Assembly: GCF_001557875.1 (NCBI RefSeq)
Contig: NZ_LNRF01000001.1
Span: forward strand, 1,426,001-1,490,000
Direction: 5' to 3'
Length of the DNA stretch: 64,000 bases
From: Vibrio splendidus
Lineage (GTDB): Bacteria; Pseudomonadota; Gammaproteobacteria; Enterobacterales; Vibrionaceae
Below the pieces are notes generated by a model. It saw nothing but the letters and a program-made list of their open reading frames with translations. It did not search any database and had not been told where the DNA came from. This document shows positions 39,002-49,105 of the stretch, piece after piece. Position numbers and translations under genes: made by a program. Each line of letters begins with the position of its first letter. Position 1 is the first letter of the stretch.

Positions 39002-42000
39002 TTACTGTTGTTTCGTTTTCAGTTTTTCACGAAGCGTTTGGAAAATGGCATAGAAGCCCGGAGTCATCATCGAACCGACCACCAGCACCATCAACATTCC
39101 ACCCAGTAGTGCCAATCCAGTGGTGTTCTGAGAGATAGCCCCTGCACCATTGGCAAACACCAAAGGCAAGATGCCAAGAATGAATGACCATGACGTCATG
39201 TTTACGGCTCTAAAACGCATCTTGCCGCCTTGAATCGCTGCCTCTTCGATACTTAAACCTTGAGTTTCACGCTTCAGCTTTGAGAACTCGACCATCAAAA
39301 TCGCGTTCTTGGCTGCAAGGGAAATTAATAGAATCAAGCCAATTTGACCGTAGATAGACAAGGCTTGCCCACCCGCTAATAGCGCCGCGAAGGTACCCAC
39401 AGCAGCGGTTGGAGCCACAATGATGATCGCAGCAGGCAGAGCCCACGATTCGTACTGAGCTACAAGGAACAAGTAGATGAATACCAGTGCTAAAACCAGA
39501 GCGATTTGAGCCGTGTTCCCCGCCAACTTCTCTTGATAAGCCATGTTCGTCCACTCATAGGTGTAACCCTGAGTTAAAACTTCCTCGGCAATGCGCTCCA
39601 TTGCATCAATCGCTTCACCAGATGAGTAACCTGGAGCTGGATTTAGCTGCAAACGTGCCGCAGGTAACATGTTGTAGCTTGTGACGAGATCAGGCTCTAA
39701 TGTCGGTTCAATCGTTGCGACAGCAGACAGCGGAACTTGCTCGCCAAGCGCCGACGGGACATGTATGCGTAACACATCAGATAGATCATTTCGTTGTTCC
39801 CCTTTAGCTTGAACAAAAACTCGGTAGCTTCTTCCGTTTAGGGCAAAGTCATTAACGTATGAAGACGCCAAATGTGTCGCCATCGCATCGTTAATTGCAC
39901 TGAGTGGTACGCCTAACTGACGCGCTTTCTCGCGATCAACTTCGACGTTGTAATGTGGAACATTTGCACGATAAGTCGTCATCGCATTGGTGATTTCTGG
40001 CGCTTGATTTGCCGCTGCCATCATCGCGTAAGTCACTTGCGCGAGTTCTTGAGCAGTGCGGCCAGACGTGTCTTGCACCATAAACTCAAGTGCATCACCG
40101 ATACCAATACCTGGAATAGGTGGTAGACCCATCGCGATGCTCATCGACTTATCAATGCCATACAATTGCATGTTGATGCGCTGGGCGACCGCAGCTTGTG
40201 TATGGTCGCCATCCATTGCAAGACGCTCATCCCAGTCTTTCAAATTGACAAACATGGTTGCTGAGTTAGCGGCAACACCGCCGGTCAGAGCATTGAAACC
40301 AATCGCACCTGCGAAATCTTCAATTGCTGGGTCTTGGTTTAATACCGCTTCAGCTTGACGGATCAAGTCATGAGTACGCTCTTTCGACGCGTTGTCAGGC
40401 AAGAACATAGCGAGCGCCAACACGCCTTTGTCTTCAGCTGGAACAAATGCCGTCGGTAGCTTGTCATTCATCACAACCATGGCAGCAATAGCCACTGCGA
40501 ACGAAACCAGAAGCACTGCTGATTTGCGAACCAATAAAGACACTGCTTTGCCGTAAGCCGTCGTCACTTTATTGAACATTGCATTGAATGCCACAAACCA
40601 CTTAGCAGGCTTAGGATTGCGCTTCATAACCATTGCACATAGTGCAGGTGACAAAGTGAGTGCATTGATAGCGGATAGCACCAAAGCGATACAGATGGTG
40701 ATAGAGAACTGAGCAAACATCAGCCCCGTGATACCTGGCAGCAATGCCACTGGAATAAACACCGCGAGCATGACCAATGTCGAAGCGACAATCGGACCAG
40801 TTACTTCTTTCATCGCTCGATTGGTTGCTTCTTTGGCATCAATAGTTTGGTTTTCATTAAGAATGCGTTCTACGTTCTCAACCACCAAAATTGCATTGTC
40901 CACCACGATACCAATCGCCAGAATCAAGCCAAATAAGGTAACGGTATTGATACTAAAGCCACCCATTTGCATGAAAGCAAAAGTACCAATTAAAGAAACA
41001 GGAATCGCAACCACAGGTGCAAGTGTTGTTCTCACATTACCTAAGAACAGGTAAGTCACCGCAATCACAAGCCCGACAGCAACAATTAAGGTTTCAACGA
41101 TACTGCGAATAGACGCTTCAACCGATAAAGTGGTGTCGTATGGGATCGCGTATGTCATTCCTGCAGGCATGATGCTTTCAATGTCTTTCAATACCGACTT
41201 AACCGCAGCGCCTGTTTCCAAAGCGTTGGCATCTGGGTTTGCCTGCATTGCAACTAAAGCGGCATCTCCGCCATTGTAGGTTGCATAGGCATCATAGAAT
41301 TGGCTGCCAATCTCTACGTTTGATACATCTTTCAGATAGATTTGATTGCCGTCCGCTAACGTTTTTACAATAATTTTTTCAAACTCTTCTGCACTCGACA
41401 GTCGACCTTGTGTGATCAAGTTAAACTGCAATGCGGCATTTTCACGGCTAGGACCTTGCCCAATTCGCCCCGCAGGCACTACCGCATTTTGTTCACGAAT
41501 CGCGTTCTTCACATCAAATGTTGTCACGCCTAGTGACGCCATACGGTCCATATCAAGCCACACACGCATGCCATAGGTCGCACCAATCAAATCGCTGCTC
41601 GCCAAGCCAGAGATACGAGCGATACGCTCCATGAAGTTTGATTCAACCCAGCTGTTTAGCTCTAGCTCTGACATCGATTGATCTTCAGAGTAGAAAGCAA
41701 TCGCAAGCAAGTCATCCGGCGCGGCTTTACGAATACGCACACCACGAGCACGAACTTCAAACGGCAGCATGTTTTCAGCAACGGCAACGCGGTTAGATAC
41801 GTTAACCATCGCCATATCGGCATCAACGCTGTTATCAAAGGTAATGTTTAAAAAGTAACGGCCATCGTTGGTTGAACGCGACTGCATGTAAACCATGCCA
41901 TCAACGCCGTTCACTTCCTCTTCGATTGGATTACCAATCACCTCTTTTACGGTTTCAGCACTGGCACCCGGCATGAACGCCACCACACGAACTTGTGGAG

Positions 42001-42121
42001 GCGTTACGCTTGGGTACTCTGAAATCGGCATGGTTTTAATCGCAATCAAACCAATCAAGGTCAGGAAGATCGAGATAACAAATGCAAATTTCGGTCGGTC
42101 GATAAAAAATTTACTGAGCAT
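39002..42121 (-). CDS. RND efflux pump inner-membrane subunit (HAE1/AcrB type)
   Basis: The 1039-residue protein is a full-length RND transporter with twelve membrane helices and two large periplasmic loops. The proton-relay site reads [10 protein letters not shown]: the first Asp is present but the second, Asp408 in AcrB, is Asn. The relay Lys ([13 protein letters not shown]) is kept. It exports drugs, bile-type detergents or other amphiphiles by proton antiport. Six bases separate it from the membrane-fusion gene, and the TolC gene leads the operon. Confidence 0.93.
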   Translation of the reverse strand: MLSKFFIDRPKFAFVISIFLTLIGLIAIKTMPISEYPSVTPPQVRVVAFMPGASAETVKEVIGNPIEEEVNGVDGMVYMQSRSTNDGRYFLNITFDNSVDADMAMVNVSNRVAVAENMLPFEVRARGVRIRKAAPDDLLAIAFYSEDQSMSELELNSWVESNFMERIARISGLASSDLIGATYGMRVWLDMDRMASLGVTTFDVKNAIREQNAVVPAGRIGQGPSRENAALQFNLITQGRLSSAEEFEKIIVKTLADGNQIYLKDVSNVEIGSQFYDAYATYNGGDAALVAMQANPDANALETGAAVKSVLKDIESIMPAGMTYAIPYDTTLSVEASIRSIVETLIVAVGLVIAVTYLFLGNVRTTLAPVVAIPVSLIGTFAFMQMGGFSINTVTLFGLILAIGIVVDNAILVVENVERILNENQTIDAKEATNRAMKEVTGPIVASTLVMLAVFIPVALLPGITGLMFAQFSITICIALVLSAINALTLSPALCAMVMKRNPKPAKWFVAFNAMFNKVTTAYGKAVSLLVRKSAVLLVSFAVAIAAMVVMNDKLPTAFVPAEDKGVLALAMFLPDNASKERTHDLIRQAEAVLNQDPAIEDFAGAIGFNALTGGVAANSATMFVNLKDWDERLAMDGDHTQAAVAQRINMQLYGIDKSMSIAMGLPPIPGIGIGDALEFMVQDTSGRTAQELAQVTYAMMAAANQAPEITNAMTTYRANVPHYNVEVDREKARQLGVPLSAINDAMATHLASSYVNDFALNGRSYRVFVQAKGEQRNDLSDVLRIHVPSALGEQVPLSAVATIEPTLEPDLVTSYNMLPAARLQLNPAPGYSSGEAIDAMERIAEEVLTQGYTYEWTNMAYQEKLAGNTAQIALVLALVFIYLFLVAQYESWALPAAIIIVAPTAAVGTFAALLAGGQALSIYGQIGLILLISLAAKNAILMVEFSKLKRETQGLSIEEAAIQGGKMRFRAVNMTSWSFILGILPLVFANGAGAISQNTTGLALLGGMLMVLVVGSMMTPGFYAIFQTLREKLKTKQQ

Positions 42122-42127
42122 AATCTA

Positions 42128-43213
42128 TTACTCCGCAACTGAAACAGGGGCACCAGGACGAATGCGTTGCAGTCCGCCAACAATCACTTCTTCACCGGCG
42201 TCCAAGCCATTTGCGACGAAAACATCTTGTCCAATTCGATCACCGACAACGACATCACGACGTACCGCATTGCCTTCTTCAATGGTGAGCACATATTGAG
42301 TGAGCTGATCTTGATGGATCGCCTTATGAGGAATTTGCACGCCGCTTAATGGTTCTGCACTCGTTAGCCCAACACGAACAAATTGATTCGGCAGCAGACC
42401 CGCTTCGCTGTTATCAAAAGAGGCAGAAATCGTCACCGTACCACTGGCTGCATTCACTTTGTTGTCAACAAAAGCGATGCTGCCTTGGTAGTCCGTCAAT
42501 TGACCATCACGCTCAAGCAATACTGATGTCGCTTGCTTACCTTTAAGCTGATATTGACTCAGTTCGCTTTCTTTAATCGAGAATGTCGCATCGATCGGAT
42601 CCATCTTGATCAGATCAGTCAAAGGGCCAAAGTTAGGTCCTACCATGTCACCAATAGAGAAGTTACTTTTCCCTAATTGCCCTGAATACGGTGCTTTAAC
42701 TTGGGTTTGGTCTAAGTTGTCTTGCTGAACCCTTACGTTTGCTCGCGCAGACACCACTCGAGATCTCGCCATCTCTAGTTCAGCAATACTCAAATCGAGC
42801 TGCGACTGTGAAATACCGCCCGACTTCAACATCTGAGTGGTTCTTTCATGGTTTAGCTGAGTCAAGCTCAGTGCCGATTGCGCTTCAGATAAGGTTGCTT
42901 TTGCCGCATCAAATGCCGCTTGGTATGACGTTGGGTCGATTTCAAAAAGCACAGCGCCCGCTTCGACAAAGGCACCGTCATCAAAGAGTTTGTTTAACAA
43001 GAAACCACTGGTTCTTGGTGTCAGTTGAGCAGACTCAACCGCCTCCATTCTTCCTACATGGTATTGGATTGGCGAATGTGCCATTTCTTCTGCAAGTACC
43101 ACAGTTACAGGTGTACTAGGCACTGGAGCTGCTGTTTGCTCCGTAGGTTGTGAATTACCACCACAGCCTGCAAGTAAGATACTTGCGGTTAATAACGTTA
43201 TTGTTTTTTTCAT
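42128..43213 (-). CDS. RND efflux membrane-fusion lipoprotein
   Basis: The start is ATG 43213 (MKKTITLL), giving a lipobox LLAGC near residue 20; the frame is open to 43243 but that extension would precede the signal peptide. The 361-residue protein has the paired biotinyl-lipoyl half motifs, a coiled-coil hairpin near 85-165 and beta-barrel domain, as in AcrA/MexA. It joins the inner-membrane pump to the TolC-type channel. Confidence 0.9.
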   Translation of the reverse strand: MKKTITLLTASILLAGCGGNSQPTEQTAAPVPSTPVTVVLAEEMAHSPIQYHVGRMEAVESAQLTPRTSGFLLNKLFDDGAFVEAGAVLFEIDPTSYQAAFDAAKATLSEAQSALSLTQLNHERTTQMLKSGGISQSQLDLSIAELEMARSRVVSARANVRVQQDNLDQTQVKAPYSGQLGKSNFSIGDMVGPNFGPLTDLIKMDPIDATFSIKESELSQYQLKGKQATSVLLERDGQLTDYQGSIAFVDNKVNAASGTVTISASFDNSEAGLLPNQFVRVGLTSAEPLSGVQIPHKAIHQDQLTQYVLTIEEGNAVRRDVVVGDRIGQDVFVANGLDAGEEVIVGGLQRIRPGAPVSVAE

Positions 43214-43363
43214 CGTATGTTCTCTACAAATACGTCGATACATTGAGTGACCGCATCTTGATTCAATCTGAGCTTTTAATATCAGGAGCCATCACATTTG
43301 ATCTATTTTCTATTCGGCGTTGACGCCATGATTTCGAACGAGCGCTTTAACCCACTTTTTCAA

Positions 43364-44776
43364 CTAGCGTTTCAAACCAGCGTTAATCGCACTGATGTCT
43401 TCAGGTAGAAGCTCGCCACCCAAGAACTTGAGCTGCAGTGACACCAAAATGAAATCAATTTGCGCTTCAGTCAGGTCTTGCTTTGCTGCATAGAGCTGAC
43501 GAGTTCCGTTCAGCACATCGACAATCGTTCTGCTGCCAATTTCAAAACCTTGCTGGGTTGCAACAAGTGAGCGTTCAGCAGAATGAACTGAGTTGGCATA
43601 AGCTTGCTGGGCACTAATAAGGGCGTTGAGGTCTTTTTCTGCACCGCGGATTTGGCGCGTCACGCTTCTCCAAGATTGCTCTTGAAGTTGAAGGGCTTGT
43701 TGATATTGAACTTTGGCTTGTTGTACTTCGTTACTGGTTGCCCCGCCTCGGTAAACAGGCAAGGTCATTGCAACGCCGGCAAACACGGTTGAGTTGTCAT
43801 CAATGCTATTAAACTGCTGCTTTGACTGACCCATCTCGGTTCTACGAATCTCGCTCGCAAACGTATAACGGTACTCAGCAACCAAGCCTAGCGAGGGTTT
43901 ATGCCCTGCTTGTGCCAGTTCAATCTGCTGCTTGCTTAGCTCAACCAGTTGTTTCTGAATTTGCATCTCAGGGTTGAATTGCTGCGCTTTTTCTTGCCAT
44001 GTCAGTGCATTTTCGGGCGTTGGGATATTGGCAGCGTAACGGTCAGTATTCAGTGGATAAACCGACGTAAACTCATGACCAGACAGCTCATAAAGCGCGT
44101 CTAATGATTTCTCAACTTCGTTTTTAGCCACAATGACCGATGCAGAAACCAAGTCGAACTGAGCACGCGCATCAATCACGTCATTTTCCGGAATCATCCC
44201 CAATGAAAATTGACGTTCAGTTTGCTTAAGCTGCTCTTCGATCGCTTCTTGTGTCGCTTTGGTTTGCTTTAACGACTCTTGCGCTTTAAGGGCATTGAAA
44301 TAACCCACTACGACTCGTAAAGCGAGGCTATCTAACGCGACTTGGTGTGAGACTTGGCTGAACTCAACCTGTTGATTACTTAGCTCATTTGCCGCGTTCA
44401 GTTTCGCGTTATAAAGATTTTGCCCCACGGAAATAGACGCTTGTGCCGCGTTGGTATCTATCTCGTTGAGTGTTGTGTAGCTGTTACGAAGCACACCATA
44501 CGCAAGGTTTGCATCAACCTGAGGTAAATATCCGGCACCTACTTTGTCTGCACCATAAGTCGCACTATCAATGGCTAATGCAGCACTTTTTAATGCAGGG
44601 TTATTGTCGAGAGATTGCTGATACAGCTCACTTAAGCTGACACCTTCAGCCAAGGCTCCGTAGCTCGTGAATGCTCCGGCCACCAGCACAGCTAACGCCG
44701 AAATCTTCATAGAAGATCTCGGTGTTCTGTGATGAACGGCAACCGTACTTGAAAGCATTGAAGTTTGTTTTTTCAT
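43364..44776 (-). CDS. TolC-family outer-membrane channel
   Basis: The protein has a signal peptide (MKISALAVLVAGAFTSYGALA region) and two repeats of long helices with TolC-type motifs (SLSELYQQSLDNNPALKSA, GYFNALKAQESLKQT, GSRTIVDVLNGTRQLYAAKQDL). It ends near residue 470. ATG 44776 is chosen, but ATG 44710 directly at the signal peptide is possible. As first gene of the operon it supplies a dedicated exit duct for the RND pump. No regulator gene adjoins on the same strand. Confidence 0.88.
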   Translation of the reverse strand: MKKQTSMLSSTVAVHHRTPRSSMKISALAVLVAGAFTSYGALAEGVSLSELYQQSLDNNPALKSAALAIDSATYGADKVGAGYLPQVDANLAYGVLRNSYTTLNEIDTNAAQASISVGQNLYNAKLNAANELSNQQVEFSQVSHQVALDSLALRVVVGYFNALKAQESLKQTKATQEAIEEQLKQTERQFSLGMIPENDVIDARAQFDLVSASVIVAKNEVEKSLDALYELSGHEFTSVYPLNTDRYAANIPTPENALTWQEKAQQFNPEMQIQKQLVELSKQQIELAQAGHKPSLGLVAEYRYTFASEIRRTEMGQSKQQFNSIDDNSTVFAGVAMTLPVYRGGATSNEVQQAKVQYQQALQLQEQSWRSVTRQIRGAEKDLNALISAQQAYANSVHSAERSLVATQQGFEIGSRTIVDVLNGTRQLYAAKQDLTEAQIDFILVSLQLKFLGGELLPEDISAINAGLKR

Positions 44777-45043
44777 GGAATGACCCACCAACACATCAAA
44801 TGGATGAATGGACTTGCGCCCTTTTGAGTCAAGTTTTGCGATTTAGAGGGTCGAGCTGTAGCGCCGTCGGAGTCAAACTTGTTCTAAATCATGATTTGCT
44901 GGCGAATACCGAGGGTTTTGTGTCGGGTTCCACATAGAATTTGGAATTAATTAACTACTTATTAAATAGATTCAAATCAAAATTAGTCATAGCACCCACT
45001 GATAGAATCACCTCATTACCCATTCACTGAGTTAATCTCGTAA

Positions 45044-45298
45044 ATGTCCGATTTGATTTGCACTCGTGGCTACATCACTTGGTTTCACCTAGAAAACGGG
45101 TTTGGTTTTGCTAAACCTGATCACGGTGATATTGATGTGCTCATTCACATCAGTGTCATTGAATTTGATGGTGAAATTAACTTAGAGGAAGGTCAGCGTG
45201 TCTATATGGAGCTTGAAGAAGTAAAAGGTAAGCCTCACTGGAATGCCGTCAAAGTACTACCTCTGGCTAAACCTTTCTCTGCAATAGAGTCAGTATGA
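45044..45298 (+). CDS. Divergent cold-shock-domain protein, 84 aa
   Basis: The fold pattern G.I.WF....GFGFA.PD.GDIDVLIHISVIE.DG...L.EGQ.V is that of a cold-shock domain. RNP1 reads NGFGFA for KGFGFI and RNP2 reads DVLIHIS for DVFVHFS, so it is a distant member that should bind single-stranded RNA or DNA. The C-terminal tail is unusual. Its stop overlaps the next start (ATGA type). It appears to head a four-gene operon that includes a membrane regulator, not a cold-shock locus. Confidence 0.72.
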   Translation: MSDLICTRGYITWFHLENGFGFAKPDHGDIDVLIHISVIEFDGEINLEEGQRVYMELEEVKGKPHWNAVKVLPLAKPFSAIESV

Positions 45299-46653
45299 TG
45301 AATACCCATCAACGAGGTCGTCCTACGCTGTCGCCAGTTGTGAAGCTCGCTAAACACGTCGTAAAAGGCTATCAAGATTACGTGAGTCTTAACCTCCGTT
45401 ATCAAGATCAGCTTCTTCAACACTATCCAGAACACAACGCAGAGCAGTTGGCTCTCATTAGCGCCGTCATCATCAGTGGCTCCGAGGAATATAAGATTTG
45501 GAGCAGTATTGATAACCTAATGCTGTCTGCACAACGTCACTCTGATCCGGTCAAGCAATGGCAAAGCATTCAAGAGAAAGTATCAGGCAATGTTCAGCAA
45601 CTTATTAGCTTGTATCAACTTCGGATTCGGTCTCTTCCGTCGCAGCCAAGATCCATATTAGCGTGTGATTTCGCGGATCAGCTTTGGCTCAATGAGCAAG
45701 CTGTCTCTCAAACGGTAATCTCGCAAACAATGACCCATTGGATCGAAAGTACATTAGTTAAGGCGACTGGATTTGAGCAAGATGATTGGTTCTATACCGT
45801 CACCGTAAATTTCAAATCAGGCATCAGAGAGAGCAACGGAACGTTGTTGAATGATTCAGAGAGTCTCAATAATTTCCGGAGTGACAGCACTTCATTTGTG
45901 CTTGATCGCGTCAAGCATCAACGAAAAATCATTCGCTTACTGATGCTGCATATTATTGAACACAAAATTGATTCACTGCTTCCAAGGCAAGCACAAAGCA
46001 GCGCGGGTAGGCCTGCACTCCCCTTGCCTGTACAATTGATGCGACAAGAGCAAGCGCTCCAAGATACGTACCTCGAATACAGACACGCGTGTCTTGGGCA
46101 CAACCAACCTGCACTAAGTATCGAAACACTGGCCGCCAACGCGATCGAGAAAAGCAACAAAGCAACACCCCAAACAAGGGTCGGTAGAAAACCGATGAGT
46201 AACCTACAAAAACTCGTCAACCAGAGCCTAGTATTAGAAGACCAGATACTGTGCCAAGAGCAGCGACTTAATGGACACAACATCGGTTTTTCACAATTGA
46301 AGTCTAAGCAAAGTAATGGCACTGAAAGTAGCTCGCCAATAGAAAAAACAGTTAAGAGAGGACGCCCAACACTCTCGCCTGAAGACCAAATAGCTCGATT
46401 AAAATCCAAACTCGACCACATAAATCAAGCCATTGAGCAGTTGAAATCAAAAAATAAGTCAGTAACCGCTGATACGATAGTAAGAAATATTTGGCAGTAT
46501 CAAAGCCTTTGGCTGACCAATAAAATAGCGCACGCTGATCGCATATTAGCGAAACAAGAGAGTCCACTTGAGCTTGCTCGCCGTCGCAAGTGGGATCAAA
46601 AGTTACTGACGATACAATCCACCTTGATACAATCCGCCTTAAGTAAGACTTAG
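45295..46653 (+). CDS. Unknown protein with four AT-hook-like motifs
   Basis: The 452-residue cytoplasmic protein carries four basic Gly-Arg-Pro motifs, RGRPTLSP at 7-14, AGRPALPL at 237-244, VGRKPMSN at 296-303 and RGRPTLSP at 355-362. Each is followed by a helix rich in Leu, Gln and Lys. GRP cores are AT-hook minor-groove binders, so it may coat or bend AT-rich DNA. Residues 20-235 have no recognised domain. Its start overlaps the cold-shock-domain gene, and the regulator gene follows after 22 bases. H-NS-like or anti-H-NS activity is a speculation. Confidence 0.6.
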   Translation: MMNTHQRGRPTLSPVVKLAKHVVKGYQDYVSLNLRYQDQLLQHYPEHNAEQLALISAVIISGSEEYKIWSSIDNLMLSAQRHSDPVKQWQSIQEKVSGNVQQLISLYQLRIRSLPSQPRSILACDFADQLWLNEQAVSQTVISQTMTHWIESTLVKATGFEQDDWFYTVTVNFKSGIRESNGTLLNDSESLNNFRSDSTSFVLDRVKHQRKIIRLLMLHIIEHKIDSLLPRQAQSSAGRPALPLPVQLMRQEQALQDTYLEYRHACLGHNQPALSIETLAANAIEKSNKATPQTRVGRKPMSNLQKLVNQSLVLEDQILCQEQRLNGHNIGFSQLKSKQSNGTESSSPIEKTVKRGRPTLSPEDQIARLKSKLDHINQAIEQLKSKNKSVTADTIVRNIWQYQSLWLTNKIAHADRILAKQESPLELARRRKWDQKLLTIQSTLIQSALSKT

Positions 46654-46675
46654 ACTTAACCTTGAGTGAGCTACG

Positions 46676-47404
46676 ATGAGTTTCTACCTATTAAATCAAA
46701 ACCTGCTTTTTAACAGCCAAAGTGGAAAGCTGTTAAACCTGACGTCTTTACAAGAGAGGCAACTACGTTCAAATGAATGGAAGTTGCTGTCACTTTTCAT
46801 TGAACACTCAGGTTCTGATCTCACATCGGCGTTTATTCTTGAGGCCATTTGGGAAAGTACGCGTGCAAAATCGAGTGTCGCCACCGCGGTAAAAAACTTG
46901 CGTGCACAGCTGGGAGATTCAAGCGAACAGCCGAAGTTCATCCAAACTCAAGTTATGAAGGGCTACGCCTATATTGGGGAAACCCAAACACTCAGCGAAA
47001 CCGAATACCAATCATTAATTGCACGCCATGCTTCGTTCTGGTCAAAATCGGCAAACTGGATTCAACATAACAAAACTCTTTTTGTTCATACCCTTATCAG
47101 GGTTGTATGTGTTTTGTTTATCGGCTGGAACTTAGTTGGCTTATACAACAATGATGCCTTCAGTCGTCTAGTGACTGAGCCCACCATCGCAACACCTATC
47201 CCGATGTTAATTCACCAAAACGCTGAAACGCCGAGTGATCAAGACATTCAAATCTGCCAATCGTTACTGATTGAAGCTCAGCAGAATGCACTCTTCGACA
47301 CTTTACCGTTCCATCGCGAAAGCTCAGCCCCACCACTGCCGAAATTGTTCTGGCGAGACCACAATAAAGAGGTACTGGTATGTCATCTTTCACCACTAAA
47401 ATAA
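46676..47404 (+). CDS. ToxR/VtrA-like membrane transcription factor
   Basis: The 242-residue protein has a cytoplasmic OmpR/PhoB-type winged helix at about 1-101 (LRSNEWKLLSLFIEHSG, TAVKNLRAQLGD, KGYAYIG), one membrane segment at about 134-156, and a periplasmic domain with two Cys (194 and 236), as in ToxR. Layout and length resemble ToxR, TcpP and VtrA, which sense bile, acidity or envelope state. The next gene overlaps by 25 bases, typical for the ToxS/TcpH/VtrC partner. Confidence 0.8.
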   Translation: MSFYLLNQNLLFNSQSGKLLNLTSLQERQLRSNEWKLLSLFIEHSGSDLTSAFILEAIWESTRAKSSVATAVKNLRAQLGDSSEQPKFIQTQVMKGYAYIGETQTLSETEYQSLIARHASFWSKSANWIQHNKTLFVHTLIRVVCVLFIGWNLVGLYNNDAFSRLVTEPTIATPIPMLIHQNAETPSDQDIQICQSLLIEAQQNALFDTLPFHRESSAPPLPKLFWRDHNKEVLVCHLSPLK

Positions 47405-47937
47405 TCACAAGCGGTTTCATTATTGTGGCGCTGATGTCTTACGTCATCAAAGATCTCTACATTTCTCACTACAGTCCAGAATCGGTGTTTTTGAATCAAT
47501 ATTGGTCTTATAAACACAGAGGATACCCAAGTCGATTTGGCTACTTGGCTCAGTTATGGGATATACGTGTTGTCGAAACGGAATCTGAGGTTCTCATGAG
47601 CAAAGACAAGGCTTATCACGCCATGCACTTCAATTTTTTTGGCCAAACAGGCTCTGTTGCTCAAGTGATGGTGAAGTTCGAAACTCAATGGCAACGCTTT
47701 GAAAATAATCACGTACAGTTTGATGTGATAGCAGATTCTATTCGTTTAGACGGCGCATCAGATAAAATTGATGAGGTTAAGTTTAAGTCCTTCTCGAGAG
47801 ATATGCTCCTCAGTATGTTTTCAACGCCGAGAAAAATCATCTCTGTATCATCACATGAGATCATCACTGAATTACCATATATAGGGTTGGTTAGGCAGCT
47901 TAAAATCGAAACGCCGCATTTGCTTGAAGCGCGCTAA
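47380..47937 (+). CDS. Membrane-anchored periplasmic partner (ToxS/VtrC-like)
   Basis: The 185-residue protein starts with a signal-anchor (about 8-25) and continues as a periplasmic domain with predicted beta-rich content. The sequence is not clearly ToxS, but the overlap with the ToxR-like gene and the topology fit the family of effector/chaperone partners that protect the regulator or build its ligand pocket. Last gene of the apparent four-gene operon. Confidence 0.68.
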   Translation: MSSFTTKIITSGFIIVALMSYVIKDLYISHYSPESVFLNQYWSYKHRGYPSRFGYLAQLWDIRVVETESEVLMSKDKAYHAMHFNFFGQTGSVAQVMVKFETQWQRFENNHVQFDVIADSIRLDGASDKIDEVKFKSFSRDMLLSMFSTPRKIISVSSHEIITELPYIGLVRQLKIETPHLLEAR

Positions 47938-48067
47938 CCTAACGATAAAGTCGTAATATTGATCACATTTTGAGCTTATTACCGAAGATGAAACTTAGCA
48001 AAATAAGCAATAATGCAGGGCAATTTCCATCATAAATTATAATTTCACATTCTAATAAGGTTTGAGC

Positions 48068-48949
48068 ATGTTTTCCTATGAGCATTTATTGGCATTTTGC
48101 ACGACTTACGAAGCATCCTCATACAGCGCTGCTGCCAAAAGGTTAGGTAAAGATCGCACCACAATAAGAGACCAAGTCAAGGCTGTTGAAGACTTGTATG
48201 GCATAACGTTATTTGAAATCATTGGAAAGAAGGCGACACCGACTCAAGCTGCGGATCATATCTATCAACGTTCCAAGGTTGTGTTGAGTAATACCGAAAA
48301 ACTCAGTACCTCATTAGAGAACATCTATATGGATGAGATGCTGACTCTCAATATCTATCACGACATTTCTCTACCGCTCAATTTAGCCGTAAAAATAGAG
48401 CATTCTTTGCAACAAAAACACCCAGAACTTCGTGTGCATTGGCTACATCGCAATCGAGAGGAAGCGTTTGATAGCATTGAATCTGAATCAAACAGCATCG
48501 CACTTATGCAACATAAAAACATACAGCGCTTTAGTAAAAATATTGAGTATTTATCTTTAGGCTATGGTGAGTTAGGAATATATGCAGGAAGAAGAAGCAA
48601 ACTCCCTCACCTTAATGCGCTGTCTATTGAGGACCTAAAGTTAGACAAGCAATATGTGAGCGAAAACCATTTCCACACCCTACCAGAGCTTTATCTCATT
48701 TCCCCTCAATACCACCTCGTCAGCAATAACGACCTCTTATTAGAGTTAGTGAAACATGATGGTTGGGCGATCATGAGTACCGACCTTGCAGAGCCACTTG
48801 TACAACGCGGAGAGTTGGTGACTCTCAATATAAAGCAGGTCGCAAATCATTTTAACTTTGGACTGACACTGTATTACTCGGTATCAATGGATAACAAAGA
48901 ACCGCTACCTACAATCAAAACAATTACCCAAGCACATTTCGCCCTATAG
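48068..48949 (+). CDS. LysR-family regulator 1, beside penicillin V acylase gene
   Basis: ATG 48068 is chosen because AAGG lies seven bases upstream and the paralogue at 50278-51168 starts with the same MFSYEHL; the frame is open to a TTG at 48062. The 293-residue protein has a LysR winged helix (SYSAAAKRLGKDRTTIRDQVKAVED) and an effector domain. It is collinear with the acylase gene 156 bases downstream. Clear similarity to the other LysR over the whole length shows duplication. Confidence 0.85.
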   Translation: MFSYEHLLAFCTTYEASSYSAAAKRLGKDRTTIRDQVKAVEDLYGITLFEIIGKKATPTQAADHIYQRSKVVLSNTEKLSTSLENIYMDEMLTLNIYHDISLPLNLAVKIEHSLQQKHPELRVHWLHRNREEAFDSIESESNSIALMQHKNIQRFSKNIEYLSLGYGELGIYAGRRSKLPHLNALSIEDLKLDKQYVSENHFHTLPELYLISPQYHLVSNNDLLLELVKHDGWAIMSTDLAEPLVQRGELVTLNIKQVANHFNFGLTLYYSVSMDNKEPLPTIKTITQAHFAL

Positions 48950-48951
48950 TT

Positions 48952-49023
48952 ATATTAATGGACTCCATACCAATATTGACGGGCTACATAACGAGATCAA
49001 TGTGCCCTCAGCCATATTGATGG
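48952..49023. promoter_or_regulatory. Three helically phased repeats upstream of the acylase gene
   Basis: ATATTAATGG (48952-48961), ATATTGACGG (48973-48982) and ATATTGATGG (49014-49023) are 21 and 41 bases apart, i.e. two and four helical turns. This fits cooperative binding of one regulator, perhaps the adjacent LysR. Confidence 0.45.
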
Positions 49024-49105
49024 ATTTTAACCCGCATAGTTGAGTTTTTCGTTTCATGAATCAATGCCATGATGATTGTGTCTCCCAATTACAAAGGCAT
49101 TCATC

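Noticed and set aside
40056-42299. Several plus-strand ORFs opposite the RND genes (100-134 codons)
   Set aside because: They mirror a strongly conserved transporter operon, have no binding sites and no recognisable products.
45918-46421. 167-codon minus-strand ORF inside the AT-hook-like gene
   Set aside because: It is Cys/Ser/Trp-rich in the manner of shadow frames, with no binding site, and the plus-strand gene has clear overlaps with its operon neighbours.
47952-47967. CRP-like CGTAA-N6-TCACA before LysR 1
   Set aside because: Only one half site is good; such GATCACA words recur by chance in AT-rich DNA.
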